The notes under the pieces are model-generated. The model saw nothing but the letters and a program-made list of their open reading frames with translations. It had not been told where the DNA came from and made no database searches. From JADJSS01 sp046329815 (GTDB lineage Bacteria > Bacteroidota > Bacteroidia > Chitinophagales > JADIYW01), in assembly GCA_046329815.1 (NCBI GenBank), contig JAXLTY010000001.1, positions 1,942,150-2,006,149 on the forward strand: 64,000 bases of DNA, in the 5' to 3' direction. Of the stretch, positions 1 to 8,765 are shown piece after piece (the stretch's first letter is position 1; the number at the start of each line of letters is the position of its first letter). The position numbers and the translations under genes were made by a program.

Positions 1-1
1 C

Positions 2-340
2 ATTTTGATATTTCCAAATTTGTTCCGAATGTACTGTCTGCACTTCATCACATCTAATATGCATTATTATGGTGATGTAGAAAGTGGTAATATTATGCAG
101 CAAACGCAAGTGCTGAATAAATGGTATTTTATTCCGTTTCAATTGTTTTGTTTCAATTTTGGAAGCACACACGCTATTCATCATTTTGTAGTAAACGAAA
201 CTTTTTATGTACGTCAACTGACTGCATCGAAAGCGCATAAAGTCATGCAGGAACAAGGCGTCCGTTTTAATGACATAGGCACTTTTAAACGCGCAAATCG
301 TTATTTTGAGCATACTAAATTGGAAATAGCAACTTTCTAA
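2..340 (+). CDS. Membrane fatty acid desaturase family protein, C-terminal part (5' truncated by window edge)
   Basis: Only the last 113 or so codons are present; the frame is open to the left edge, so the TTG at 5 is not a credible start. The sequence contains a THAIHHF box, which fits the third His motif (HxxHH) of membrane di-iron desaturases and hydroxylases, preceded by a TSNMHYYGD segment and followed by a short cytoplasmic tail, as is usual for the C-terminus of that family. The family introduces double bonds or hydroxyls into acyl chains at the membrane using two irons held by histidines. Substrate cannot be judged from this fragment. It could also be a related beta-carotene or sphingolipid hydroxylase-type enzyme. 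Confidence 0.6.
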   Translation: MLIFPNLFRMYCLHFITSNMHYYGDVESGNIMQQTQVLNKWYFIPFQLFCFNFGSTHAIHHFVVNETFYVRQLTASKAHKVMQEQGVRFNDIGTFKRANRYFEHTKLEIATF

Positions 341-411
341 TACATTTTGTTTATTTTTCTTGTTAAAAACGCATTAAATTGCTCAAAATCAGCAATTATT
401 TCATTTTCTCA

Positions 412-443
412 TTGGCTAATTAGCTAATTAAATCGTATCTTTG
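412..443 (+). promoter_or_regulatory. Bacteroidota-type promoter for rpsA
   Basis: TTG at 412-414 (-33 element) and TATCTTTG at 436-443 (-7 element, consensus TAnnTTTG) are separated by 21 bp. Transcription would start near 449, giving a leader of about 70 nt before the TTG start of rpsA. Confidence 0.6.
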
Positions 444-518
444 CAGTCCAAAATTTGAGAAAAATACTCAGATTTTAGGTGAGATTTTTTATTTATTCAT
501 CATTTAAATTAGTCAATT

Positions 519-2405
519 TTGACAGACAAACCAGAAATTCCGTCATTGGATGCAACAGAAGACATCCTTACGGTAGCAAAACAAAAAGAAGTTATCGAAC
601 AGGAAACTATTGAATTAGATATTCCTGCGGTAAAAGCAGAAGCGTTCGACTGGAACGTGAGCAAACGTGGTGCAAACAAATACAGCAAAGAAAAAATTGC
701 TGAATTGGAAAACCTGTACGACCAAACATTTAAACAAGTAGAAGACAACGAGATCGTTAAAGCTGTAGTAACAGGTGTTACTGACACAGATGTGATCTTG
801 AACATCGGATTTAAATCAGATGGTATGATCTCTAAATCAGAGTTCAAAGATACACCTGATTTGAAAGTAGGCGACGAAGTAGATGTGTATGTTGAAAACA
901 AAGAAAACAAAAAAGGTCAGTTAATCCTTTCTCGTAAAAAAGCTAAATTAACAAAAGCTTGGGATTATATCTGCGAAGCAAACGCAAAAGATACTATCGT
1001 TAAAGGTCGTATCATCAGCAAAACTAAAGGTGGTTTGATCGTTGATTTGTACGGTATGGAAACATTCTTGCCAGGTTCTCAAATCGATGTGAAACCAATC
1101 ACAGATTACGATCAGTTCGTTGGAAAAACAATGGAATTCAAAGTAGTGAAAATCAACGAAACTATTAAAAATGCAGTTGTTTCTCACAAAGCGCTTATCG
1201 AAAGCGATTTAGAATCTCAACGTCAGGAAATCATCGGTAAATTAGAGAAAGGTCAGGTATTGGAAGGAACAATCAAAAATATCACAGACTTCGGTGCATT
1301 CATCGATTTAGGTGGTGTTGATGGTTTATTGTACATCACTGATATTTCTTGGGGCCGAATCAACCATCCGAACGAAGTGTTGAAAATGGATCAGAAATTA
1401 CAGGTTGTTGTAATCGATTACGATGATAACAAAAAACGTATTTCTTTAGGTTTAAAACAATTACAACCGCATCCATGGGATTCATTGCCGGCTGATATCG
1501 AAGTTGGTAAAAAAGTGAAAGGTAAAATTGTTAACATCGAAGATTACGGTTCTTTCTTAGAAATCGTACCAGGTGTTGAAGGTTTGATCCACGTTTCAGA
1601 AGTGACTTGGAGCAACCAGCCGATCAACTCACGCGATTACTTCAAATTGGGTGATGAGTTCGAAGCGATGGTAGTTACGTTAGATAAAGACGAGCGTAAA
1701 ATGTCATTGAGCTTGAAACAAATGCAGGAAGATCCTTGGAAATTGATCGCAGAGAAATATCCTGTTGGCAGCAAATTAAAAGGACAAGTGAAAAACATCA
1801 CACCGTATGGCGTATTCGTTGAGTTAGACGATGTTGTTGGTGGTATGGTTCACATTTCTGACTTATCTTGGACGAAACGTTACAATCATCCATCTGAGTT
1901 TACGAAAGTAGGCAACGAATTAGATGTTGTTGTTTTAGAAATAGATGTAGATAACAGAAAAATCGTTCTTGGACACAAACAATTAGAAGAAGATCCTTGG
2001 GATACTTTCGAAACATTGTTCCCGATTGGTTCTACTCACGAAGCAACCGTTTTAAAACGCGAAGACAAAGGCGCTTTGGTTCAGTTGCCTTATGGTATTG
2101 AAGCATTTGCACCAACACGTCATATCAAAAAAGAAGACGGAAAATTAGCTGAAGTAGAAGAAGTATTGCCATTCAAAGTGCTTGAATTCGACAGAGATGA
2201 CAAACGTATCATCGTATCCCACACACGTGTGAACGAAGACGTGAAATTGGATGAGAAAAAAGCGATCGAAGGCGAGAAAAAGAAAGAAGCTAAGAAAACA
2301 AAAGATGCAGTGAAAGACGCAAACAGCAAAGTAGAAAAATCTACGTTAGGCGACTTAAGCTCATTGTCTGATTTGAAAGCGAAAATGGAAGGAAACGGCG
2401 AATAA
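519..2405 (+). CDS. rpsA: 30S ribosomal protein S1
   Basis: The 628-residue protein has six S1 (OB-fold) RNA-binding repeats, beginning roughly at residues 77, 162, 245, 330, 416 and 503; repeats 3-5 show the typical G-x-F-V/I-x-L ... H/T-I-S-D/E-x-S/T-W pattern. S1 holds mRNA on the small ribosomal subunit and is needed where Shine-Dalgarno pairing is weak, as in this phylum. The C-terminal 50 residues are a charged Lys/Glu-rich tail. The start is an inferred TTG at 519: an in-frame TAG lies at 510-512, leaving only ATT or TTG as possible initiators. A good promoter precedes it and a strong hairpin follows, so it is probably monocistronic. Confidence 0.95.
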   Translation: MTDKPEIPSLDATEDILTVAKQKEVIEQETIELDIPAVKAEAFDWNVSKRGANKYSKEKIAELENLYDQTFKQVEDNEIVKAVVTGVTDTDVILNIGFKSDGMISKSEFKDTPDLKVGDEVDVYVENKENKKGQLILSRKKAKLTKAWDYICEANAKDTIVKGRIISKTKGGLIVDLYGMETFLPGSQIDVKPITDYDQFVGKTMEFKVVKINETIKNAVVSHKALIESDLESQRQEIIGKLEKGQVLEGTIKNITDFGAFIDLGGVDGLLYITDISWGRINHPNEVLKMDQKLQVVVIDYDDNKKRISLGLKQLQPHPWDSLPADIEVGKKVKGKIVNIEDYGSFLEIVPGVEGLIHVSEVTWSNQPINSRDYFKLGDEFEAMVVTLDKDERKMSLSLKQMQEDPWKLIAEKYPVGSKLKGQVKNITPYGVFVELDDVVGGMVHISDLSWTKRYNHPSEFTKVGNELDVVVLEIDVDNRKIVLGHKQLEEDPWDTFETLFPIGSTHEATVLKREDKGALVQLPYGIEAFAPTRHIKKEDGKLAEVEEVLPFKVLEFDRDDKRIIVSHTRVNEDVKLDEKKAIEGEKKKEAKKTKDAVKDANSKVEKSTLGDLSSLSDLKAKMEGNGE

Positions 2406-2425
2406 TTCGCATCGTTCTTATACAC

Positions 2426-2456
2426 AAAACGTCTCGCATTTGCGAGACGTTTTTTA
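2426..2456. terminator. Bidirectional intrinsic terminator after rpsA
   Basis: A perfect inverted repeat built on ACGTCTCGCA/TGCGAGACGT is flanked by A-run and T-run, so it can work on both strands. It separates the convergent rpsA and the CpeT-like gene. Confidence 0.85.
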
Positions 2457-2465
2457 TTTATAATT

Positions 2466-3097
2466 TTATTCTTTCTGTCTCATCAAAACATAAGCACCTT
2501 TGGTCGTGCCCCAAACCTGCTGTTTTTCCTGGTTCCAGCCACGATCCCAAAGTATGATCTTATCTTCATACAAAGTCACTTCAGAAGTAGAATACAATGC
2601 GCCACGCAATGAACTCAAACACTCAACACCAGGCGTTGAACCGGAATAAGTGCCATCCTGATTTTTATGATAAAGCACTTCGCAACCGTGTCGCATCACC
2701 AAAGAATCATTTGCAAAATCTTTGAACCGTTCCAAATCTTTCCATGCACCAACATATCGTTTTACATTTTTCAATTCATAAACTGTACTTGCAATAACCG
2801 TATCATTGGCAAGATATAAATGATACACACGTTGACGATATGGTTTGTTCATCTCTGAAGCCAATCCTTGTTCCACATACAGCCAATAACCATTTTTATT
2901 GTTTTTCCAGAATTGCACGATGTGTAAATTGATATTGTAAAAACTGGTGTCATTATTAGCTTGCGTTGCAGTACTGAAGTTGCCGCACATTCTTGATAAT
3001 ACTTCTTTCAATCTTTTTGTTTTAGCAAAATAGATTGCGAAAAACCGGAAAGAATTATACTAAAAAATACAAACTGGAAAACAAAGGTTTTTTGCAT
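2466..3097 (-). pseudogene. CpcT/CpeT-family secreted protein, split by a single-base frameshift
   Basis: The domain part (minus strand, 3011 down to 2466, 181 codons) shows CpcT/CpeT features: M-C-G-x-F-S near the start, WLYVEQ, then PYRQRVYHLY and the GAW segment. It has no ATG start and no signal peptide. In the next frame an ATG at 3097 encodes a textbook signal peptide (MQKTFVFQFV..., hydrophobic core, SGFSQS cleavage region) that reads to ...LKQKD and hits TGA at 3010-3008. Adding one T (GATTGA to GATTTGA) joins the two parts as QKD-LKEVLSRMCG. In cyanobacteria the family is linked to phycobilin attachment; Bacteroidota homologues are secreted proteins of unknown role. The gene is either broken, affected by a sequence error, or frameshifted during translation. 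Confidence 0.75.
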
Positions 3098-3153
3098 AAC
3101 AGGTTTTTACAGAAAGCAAAATAATATTAAAAAATGACTTTTGTTGTTAAAAT

Positions 3154-3531
3154 TTACTCGTACAGAAACGGCTCATTAGAATGCACCCAAAAAACTTCGT
3201 TGTCAGTTGCATTATAAGTTACACCTATATATAGATCATTATTCAAGGTAAAATTTGATGTAAATGTAGCCGAATTATTGACAATAACTAATAAAGTATG
3301 AGTTCCTTCTTTTTTTGTAAGACGAAGTTGTCCATCACTACAAACACCAAGCAACGGATTTGTAGAAAGTCGCTTTTTAATGAGTGATTCATTATCAATA
3401 AACACTTCGACACTGTCATCTACAAACTCACTCTGAACATCAATTCCAAGCGTATAGTTTTTTGCTTCTTTTTTGCAGGAAATGCATATTGTTGCTGTAA
3501 ACAGAAGAAACAGATAAATTGATTTTTTCAT
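3154..3531 (-). CDS. Small lipoprotein of unknown function
   Basis: 125 residues from the ATG at 3531; a TTG seven codons earlier is a poorer start because it would extend the signal peptide n-region. The N-terminus MKKSIYLFLLF...ICISCKK is a lipoprotein signal with Cys as the mature first residue, followed by KK, typical of this phylum. The mature part is about 105 residues, predicted mainly beta, with no motif I recognise. It stands alone between the CpeT-like gene and the divergent pckA. Confidence 0.75.
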   Translation of the reverse strand: MKKSIYLFLLFTATICISCKKEAKNYTLGIDVQSEFVDDSVEVFIDNESLIKKRLSTNPLLGVCSDGQLRLTKKEGTHTLLVIVNNSATFTSNFTLNNDLYIGVTYNATDNEVFWVHSNEPFLYE

Positions 3532-3670
3532 AAAAAGTCTTTTATAGTTCAAATATATACTGTTTTATTATTTTAGCAGATGTATTTTTAGTAAAAAATA
3601 GCTTATTAACAATGTGCTTAAATTCAATGTTACCAAAACTTTAAGCACTTTCATTCAAAGCAATTTTCCG

Positions 3671-3678
3671 TATTTTTG
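3671..3678 (+). promoter_or_regulatory. -7 element of probable pckA promoter
   Basis: TATTTTTG matches TAnnTTTG exactly and lies 26 bp before the ATG at 3704. No clear -33 TTG was found. Its position makes the upstream in-frame TTG at 3614 an unlikely start. Confidence 0.45.
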
Positions 3679-3703
3679 TTGTCCTAATTCAAAAGACAGA
3701 AAA

Positions 3704-5305
3704 ATGAATGATAAAGGCGTCAAGAATCCTTCCGCAGATTTAACAAAACTAGGTTTCCAACATACTACAGCAAACTGGAATTCAACAAGAGAAGAACTCA
3801 TACAACGTACACTCGATTTAAATTTAGGTGTTTTAAATGACACTGGTGCTTTGTGTATCAATACCGGCGAATTTACCGGTCGTTCACCAAAAGATAAATT
3901 TACGGTGAAAGATGCGCTGACAGAAAATTCAGTAAACTGGAATCACATCAACCAACCCTATTCACCGGAAGCTTTTGATAAATTACAGGAAAAAGTAGTG
4001 GCGCATTTGGACAAACAAAATGAAGTGTTTGTTCGTGATGTAACAGCTTGCGCAGATCCTGAATATCAGTTAAATATTCGCGTGGTGACAGAAACACCTT
4101 GGGCTAGTTTATTTGCAGATAATATGTTCATTCGTCCGACTGAAGAACAAATCAAATCATTTGAACCGGAATGGACAATTTTGTGCGCGCCTTCTTGCTT
4201 GGCAAGCCCTACAGAAGATGGTACGCGTCAGCATAATTTTTCTATCATCAACTTTACGAAAAAAGTAATTTTGATCGGCGGTTCAGGTTATACAGGTGAG
4301 ATCAAAAAAGGAATCTTTACGGTGTTGAATTTCGTGTTGCCGCATCAAAGAAATGTGTTGAGCATGCACTGTTCTGCAAACATCGGAAACAACAGTGATA
4401 CTGCTTTATTCTTCGGTTTATCAGGCACCGGAAAAACAACTTTGTCTGCCGACCCGGAACGCAAATTAATTGGTGATGATGAGCACGGCTGGAGCGACAA
4501 AGGTGTGTTCAACTTTGAAGGCGGTTGCTATGCAAAATGTATCGATTTAACAGAAGAAAAAGAACCGGATATCTTCAGAGCCATCAAACCGGGCGCTATC
4601 TTAGAAAATATTCGTTTCTACGAAGGCACGAACAGAGTGGATTTCGAAGATGTAACGGTTACTGAAAACACACGTGTTTCTTATCCGTTGTATCACATCA
4701 ATAATATTGCAGTGCCATCTGTTGGTACTGTTCCAAATAATATTTTCTTCTTGTCGTATGATGCATTTGGTGTATTGCCTCCAATCACCAAATTAACAGA
4801 AGCGCAGGCAATGTATTTATTCATTTCTGGTTATACATCAAAAGTAGCTGGAACAGAAGCAGGTGTTACCGAACCGCAAACAACGTTCTCGGCTTGCTTC
4901 GGCGCGGCGTTCTTACCATTGCATCCTGCGAAATATGCAGAAATGTTAGGTAAGAAATTAAAAGAAAGCGGCGCTAATGTTTGGCTGATCAATACCGGTA
5001 TGACTGGTGGTGCGTATGGTGTTGGAAAACGTATGAGCTTGCCTTATACACGTGCGTTGATTACGGCTGCGTTGAACGGCGAACTGAACAGTGCTACATA
5101 CGAAGCATTACCGATCTTTAATTTCCAGGTGCCGACTGCGGTAAATGGTGTTCCTTCGGAAATTTTAAATCCAAGAAACACATGGTCTGATAAAGCAGCA
5201 TACGATGCGAAAGCAACAGAATTAGCTGCTAAATTCAACGAGAATTTCAAACAATATGAAGATCAGGCAAGTGCTGAAATTTTAGCAGCAGCACCAAAAG
5301 CATAA
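3704..5305 (+). CDS. pckA: Phosphoenolpyruvate carboxykinase (ATP)
   Basis: 533 residues, the usual size of the ATP-dependent enzyme, which converts oxaloacetate and ATP to PEP, CO2 and ADP in gluconeogenesis. Visible motifs: the kinase-1a P-loop GLSGTGKTTLSAD (about residue 242), the kinase-2 metal site LIGDDEHGW, the TGRSPKDKF segment near residue 50, and SGYTSKVAGTEAG. The open frame extends 30 codons upstream, but that stretch overlaps the likely promoter and is not conserved-looking, so the ATG at 3704 (MNDKGVKNPS) is chosen. A clear hairpin terminator follows. The enzyme fits with the fatty acid beta-oxidation operon at 19 kb, since growth on fatty acids needs gluconeogenesis. Confidence 0.95.
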   Translation: MNDKGVKNPSADLTKLGFQHTTANWNSTREELIQRTLDLNLGVLNDTGALCINTGEFTGRSPKDKFTVKDALTENSVNWNHINQPYSPEAFDKLQEKVVAHLDKQNEVFVRDVTACADPEYQLNIRVVTETPWASLFADNMFIRPTEEQIKSFEPEWTILCAPSCLASPTEDGTRQHNFSIINFTKKVILIGGSGYTGEIKKGIFTVLNFVLPHQRNVLSMHCSANIGNNSDTALFFGLSGTGKTTLSADPERKLIGDDEHGWSDKGVFNFEGGCYAKCIDLTEEKEPDIFRAIKPGAILENIRFYEGTNRVDFEDVTVTENTRVSYPLYHINNIAVPSVGTVPNNIFFLSYDAFGVLPPITKLTEAQAMYLFISGYTSKVAGTEAGVTEPQTTFSACFGAAFLPLHPAKYAEMLGKKLKESGANVWLINTGMTGGAYGVGKRMSLPYTRALITAALNGELNSATYEALPIFNFQVPTAVNGVPSEILNPRNTWSDKAAYDAKATELAAKFNENFKQYEDQASAEILAAAPKA

Positions 5306-5341
5306 TACACAAACCTTGAAGGTTGGTACCAATAATTAAAG

Positions 5342-5364
5342 GACGCATTTATTGCGTCTTTTTC
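5342..5364 (+). terminator. Intrinsic terminator after pckA
   Basis: GACGCA-TTTAT-TGCGTC stem-loop followed directly by a run of T. Confidence 0.8.
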
Positions 5365-5382
5365 TATAATTTTGAAATCTAA

Positions 5383-5413
5383 ACTTACGACTTACGACTT
5401 ATAACTTACGACT
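5383..5413. repeat. Short word repeat CTTACGA upstream of queE
   Basis: CTTACGA occurs at 5384-5390 and 5391-5397, and ACTTACGACT again at 5404-5413, ending four bases before the queE ATG. It belongs to a class of short imperfect word repeats seen at several places in this window. Confidence 0.6.
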
Positions 5414-5416
5414 ATA

Positions 5417-6031
5417 ATGAACTTCGATAAATCCACATACATTCCTGTTATGGAACATTTCTACACCATACAAGGTGAAGGTTTCTACACAGGTCATGCA
5501 GCGTACTTTATACGTTTGGCCGGCTGCGATGTCGGCTGCGTGTGGTGCGATGTCAAAGAGTCGTGGACCGTGGAGGAACATCAGTTGATGCTGATGGATG
5601 ATTTAGTGAATGAAATAGTAAAATTTCCAGGCAGGTTAGTAGTCATCACAGGCGGCGAACCACTGATGTATGATTTATCATTTCTCACCGCTAAATTAAA
5701 AGAAAACGGATTTCAAATTAATATCGAAACATCTGGTGCATATCCAATTTCTGGTTCGTTAGATTGGATTTGTGTTTCGCCAAAAAAATTTAAAGCACCA
5801 TTGAAAGAAGTGCTGCAAGAAGCGAACGAGCTGAAATGTATCATTTTTAATAAAAGTGATTTTCAGTTTGCCGAGCAAAACTGCCTACTTACTACTAAAA
5901 ACTGCCTGCTTTATTTGCAAACCGAATGGTCTAAAAAAGAGCGGATGCTGCCATTGATGGTTGATTATGTAAAAGAACATCCGAAATGGAACATATCGCT
6001 GCAAACGCATAAGTATCTAGATATTCCATAA
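5417..6031 (+). CDS. queE: 7-carboxy-7-deazaguanine synthase (radical SAM)
   Basis: 204 residues. The radical-SAM cysteine motif CDVGCVWC (CX3CX2C, about residues 36-43), the upstream FYTIQGEG box and ITGGEPLMY are diagnostic for QueE, which converts 6-carboxytetrahydropterin to CDG in queuosine and 7-deazaguanine synthesis. The final TEWSKKERM ... QTHKYLDIP block is the conserved C-terminus. An internal segment NCLLTTKNCLLY (about residues 155-166) is encoded by an imperfect repeat of AACTGCCTACTT/AACTGCCTGCTT at 5879-5911, which looks like a repeat inserted in frame. Start chosen at ATG 5417; no other good start is near. Confidence 0.92.
   Translation: MNFDKSTYIPVMEHFYTIQGEGFYTGHAAYFIRLAGCDVGCVWCDVKESWTVEEHQLMLMDDLVNEIVKFPGRLVVITGGEPLMYDLSFLTAKLKENGFQINIETSGAYPISGSLDWICVSPKKFKAPLKEVLQEANELKCIIFNKSDFQFAEQNCLLTTKNCLLYLQTEWSKKERMLPLMVDYVKEHPKWNISLQTHKYLDIP
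5879..5911. repeat. In-frame word repeat inside queE
   Basis: AACTGCCTACTT at 5879-5890 and AACTGCCTGCTT at 5900-5911 differ by one base and are separated by 9 bp. The translation remains open, adding a small loop to QueE. Confidence 0.55.
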
Positions 6032-6033
6032 AA

Positions 6034-6054
6034 AGACGCACGGCAGATGCGTCT
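6034..6054 (+). terminator. Hairpin after queE, possible weak terminator
   Basis: AGACGCA-CGGCAGA-TGCGTCT hairpin three bases after the queE stop. The T-run (ATTTTTG) begins about 8 bases later, so termination would be imperfect. The remaining interval to 6308 is AT-rich and shows no gene; a weak TTG (6230) / TACTTTAA (6251) pair could be the promoter of the next gene. Confidence 0.4.
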
Positions 6055-6308
6055 GACTGAATTTTTGCTCCATTTTATATATTTTGAGCTCAAAAGTCAC
6101 CAAATCAGGACAAAAATTGCTTTAGACCGTATGATTTTGGACTATTTTTTTGCAGATTTTTAGTACAACAGGTTTATCCGTTTCTCTTAAATAAAACTAA
6201 AACATAAATTTTTATTACATCAATCCATATTGTTCTTGTGCTTTTTGCGTTACTTTAACAACTGCTATTTCATTCGTAAGTAGCACAGTTTTTGCTCAAT
6301 AATACAAG

Positions 6309-8186
6309 ATGAAGAAATTAATTGTCCTATCGGTTGTATCATTTTTCCTGTTCCGGATTTCATTCGCTCAACAGCAAATTCCTGAAAAAGCGATGGCTGC
6401 TTTTTTCAAAGCAAAAGATTATGGCAGCCGCACGCAATGGGAAGAAGGTATTGTTGAATTGCAAAAAGCTATCAAAATTTATCCAAACTACACTGAGGCA
6501 AAAGCACTGCTCGGCGAATTTTATTTTGCCTTGCAGCAATACGACAATGTAATCAGCACACTCGAAGCATGTGTCAACTCAGCAGATTTTCCGCCACGTT
6601 CTGTTTTTTTATTATCGGAAACGTACCTAAAAAAAAGCAATGGTGAGAAAGCAAAAGTATATGCCGAAAAATATTTAGCACAGCCGGTAAAAAGTCCTGC
6701 AGCGGCGAACAAAGCAGAGCAAACCGTGCGTAATGCAATGTTTGCTATCGAAGCGAAAAAACATCCTGTTGCGTTTAATCCAAAAAATTTAGGACCGAAC
6801 ATCAATACCAAAAACTGGGATTACTGGCCATATATGACACCTGATGGAAAGTGGCTGGCGTTTACGCGTTTAATCAACAACCAGGAAGATCTGTTTATTG
6901 CACCGAAGACAGATTCCGGTTTTGGAATGGCAACTTCTTTTGGTGCTAACATTAATACTGAACAAAATGAAGGTGCGGAAACCATGAATGCAGAAAAGAC
7001 GTTTTTGTTTTTTACAGCGTGCAACCGAATGGATGGTTACGGAAGCTGTGATATTTATTATTCGAGAAGAATAAACAATGAATGGAGCAAAACCGGCGGC
7101 ATCGGAAAACCAATCAATACAGGCGCGTGGGAAGCTCAGCCGAGTTTTTCTTCAGATGCGAAAGCATTGTATTTTTCCAGTAACCGAAAAGGCGGTTATG
7201 GCGGCAAAGATATTTGGGTAAGTTACCTGGATGAAAATATGCGTTTCGGCGAGCCGCAAAATTTAGGACCCAATGTCAATACGGCGTATGACGACCAGTG
7301 TCCGTTTATACATGCAGATAACCAGACATTATATTTTACGTCAAACGGCTGGCCAGGCATGGGAAACGGTGATATTTTTATTGCCAGAAAAACAGATTCC
7401 GGATGGACAAAAGCAATGAATGTCGGCTATCCAATCAATACGGAAAATGATGACAACGGAATGACGGTTTCATATGATGGAAAGACAGCGTTTTTAGTGT
7501 CGAACCGCGAAGGCGGTTTCGGCGGTTTGGATATTTATAGTTTTGAATTGCCGTCAACTATTCAGCCGAAAAAAACAACGTACATAAAAGCCATTGTGAA
7601 AGATGCAAAAACAAAACAATTGCTGAACGCAAATTATTCTATTGTTGATCTGGATACGAAAAAAGAAATTTACAAAGGCAGCACAAGTGAAGGCAGTTTC
7701 TTCGTATCGATAGAATTGAATAAAAATGACGCGTTGCAGATACAAAAAGATGGCTATTTGTTTTATTCGCAAAACATCAACCTGAAAGAAAATACCACGC
7801 AGCAAAAACCGTATGAAATAGAAGTGTTACTGGAGCCAATTTCTACAAACAGTAAGATTACGCTGAATAATGTTTTCTTCGATTTTGATAAAGCAGATTT
7901 GAAACCGGAATCGTTTATTGAACTGGACAGATTAGCTGAATTGTTAAAGAAAAATGCGATCATAAGAATTGAAATTGGTGGCCACACCGATGATAAAGGT
8001 GATGAAAAATACAATCAAACCTTATCGCAAAAACGCTCTGAAAGTGTGGTGAATTATCTGATACAAAAAGGCATTGACAAAAACAGGTTAAGTGCGAAAG
8101 GTTACGGCGAAACACAGCCGATAGCACCAAACGACACAGAAGAAAACAAAGCAAAGAACAGAAGAACAGAAGTGAAAGTGTTGTAA
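6309..8186 (+). CDS. PorE-like outer membrane protein: TPR, PD40 propeller, OmpA domain
   Basis: 625 residues with a signal peptide (MKKLIVLSVVSFFLF...SFAQQ). Residues about 30-150 resemble TPR helices; about 160-420 carry repeated WD40-like PD40 blades (D-x-W-P-Y-M-T-P-D-G-K, ALYFSSNRKGGYGGKDIWV, TAFLVSNREGGFGGLDIYS); about 430-510 is a carboxypeptidase-regulatory-like beta domain; and 515-625 is an OmpA domain (FFDFDKADLKPES, GGHTDDKGD, NRRTEVKVL) that binds peptidoglycan. This order matches PorE of the type IX secretion system, which anchors the machinery to the cell wall, but PorE is usually a lipoprotein and no lipobox is visible here. It may instead be a general wall-anchoring relative. 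A T9SS cargo protein is encoded at 25.5 kb. Confidence 0.8.
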   Translation: MKKLIVLSVVSFFLFRISFAQQQIPEKAMAAFFKAKDYGSRTQWEEGIVELQKAIKIYPNYTEAKALLGEFYFALQQYDNVISTLEACVNSADFPPRSVFLLSETYLKKSNGEKAKVYAEKYLAQPVKSPAAANKAEQTVRNAMFAIEAKKHPVAFNPKNLGPNINTKNWDYWPYMTPDGKWLAFTRLINNQEDLFIAPKTDSGFGMATSFGANINTEQNEGAETMNAEKTFLFFTACNRMDGYGSCDIYYSRRINNEWSKTGGIGKPINTGAWEAQPSFSSDAKALYFSSNRKGGYGGKDIWVSYLDENMRFGEPQNLGPNVNTAYDDQCPFIHADNQTLYFTSNGWPGMGNGDIFIARKTDSGWTKAMNVGYPINTENDDNGMTVSYDGKTAFLVSNREGGFGGLDIYSFELPSTIQPKKTTYIKAIVKDAKTKQLLNANYSIVDLDTKKEIYKGSTSEGSFFVSIELNKNDALQIQKDGYLFYSQNINLKENTTQQKPYEIEVLLEPISTNSKITLNNVFFDFDKADLKPESFIELDRLAELLKKNAIIRIEIGGHTDDKGDEKYNQTLSQKRSESVVNYLIQKGIDKNRLSAKGYGETQPIAPNDTEENKAKNRRTEVKVL

Positions 8187-8201
8187 AGCAAATAATTTGA
8201 A

Positions 8202-8756
8202 ATGAGGTTTATAGCAACATTAACTATATCCATTTTTTGTGCTTGCAATATTTATTGCCAAAGTGACTATGTTTCAAATTTCAAATCAAGAACTCAATAC
8301 AACAGACAATCAATATTATCAATAAAAGAAATAGATGGTGATTTTTACATCAGTTTATTTTTGTGTGATAAAAAATCTGATTCTATTTATAAAATATCCA
8401 TTCCAATTCAAGATTATTTTTGGCTCAATTATTATAATAACACTGTTCAAGATATTCATTTAGCTATAGATTCAATTCTTGCAGATGTACAAAAAGATAC
8501 TTTATATACTACATCTTTGAAGAATTATTCAAAATATATTGTAGATGCAAGTTATTTGCAAAAGTTAGATTCTTTGCCAATAAAAGAGATCGTTAAGAAA
8601 TACCTTGTTAAAGAAATTTTTATAAATACAAAAGATGCAAAATTGAAAAAGGCATTAATTTATTATTTTAATAGAAAACTAATCTTAGTTGGCATTGCTG
8701 ATATTTCCGGTGCAGCAACAGTTATGTTTAATTATGCTGCAGATAATAAATATTAA
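8202..8756 (+). CDS. Secreted protein of unknown function
   Basis: 184 residues. The N-terminus MRFIATLTISIFCACNIYCQS is a signal peptide with likely cleavage after the YCQ region (the Cys residues do not form a clear lipobox). The rest is rich in Lys, Ile and Asp with alternating hydrophobics, and no motif is recognised. It starts 15 bp after the PorE-like gene on the same strand and may be co-transcribed with it. It ends 9 bp before the convergent kdsA. Confidence 0.65.
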   Translation: MRFIATLTISIFCACNIYCQSDYVSNFKSRTQYNRQSILSIKEIDGDFYISLFLCDKKSDSIYKISIPIQDYFWLNYYNNTVQDIHLAIDSILADVQKDTLYTTSLKNYSKYIVDASYLQKLDSLPIKEIVKKYLVKEIFINTKDAKLKKALIYYFNRKLILVGIADISGAATVMFNYAADNKY

Positions 8757-8765
8757 AAATGTTTC

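Noticed and set aside
3614..3703. Longer N-terminus for PEP carboxykinase
   Set aside because: The extra 30 codons overlap a TATTTTTG promoter box and do not resemble the family.
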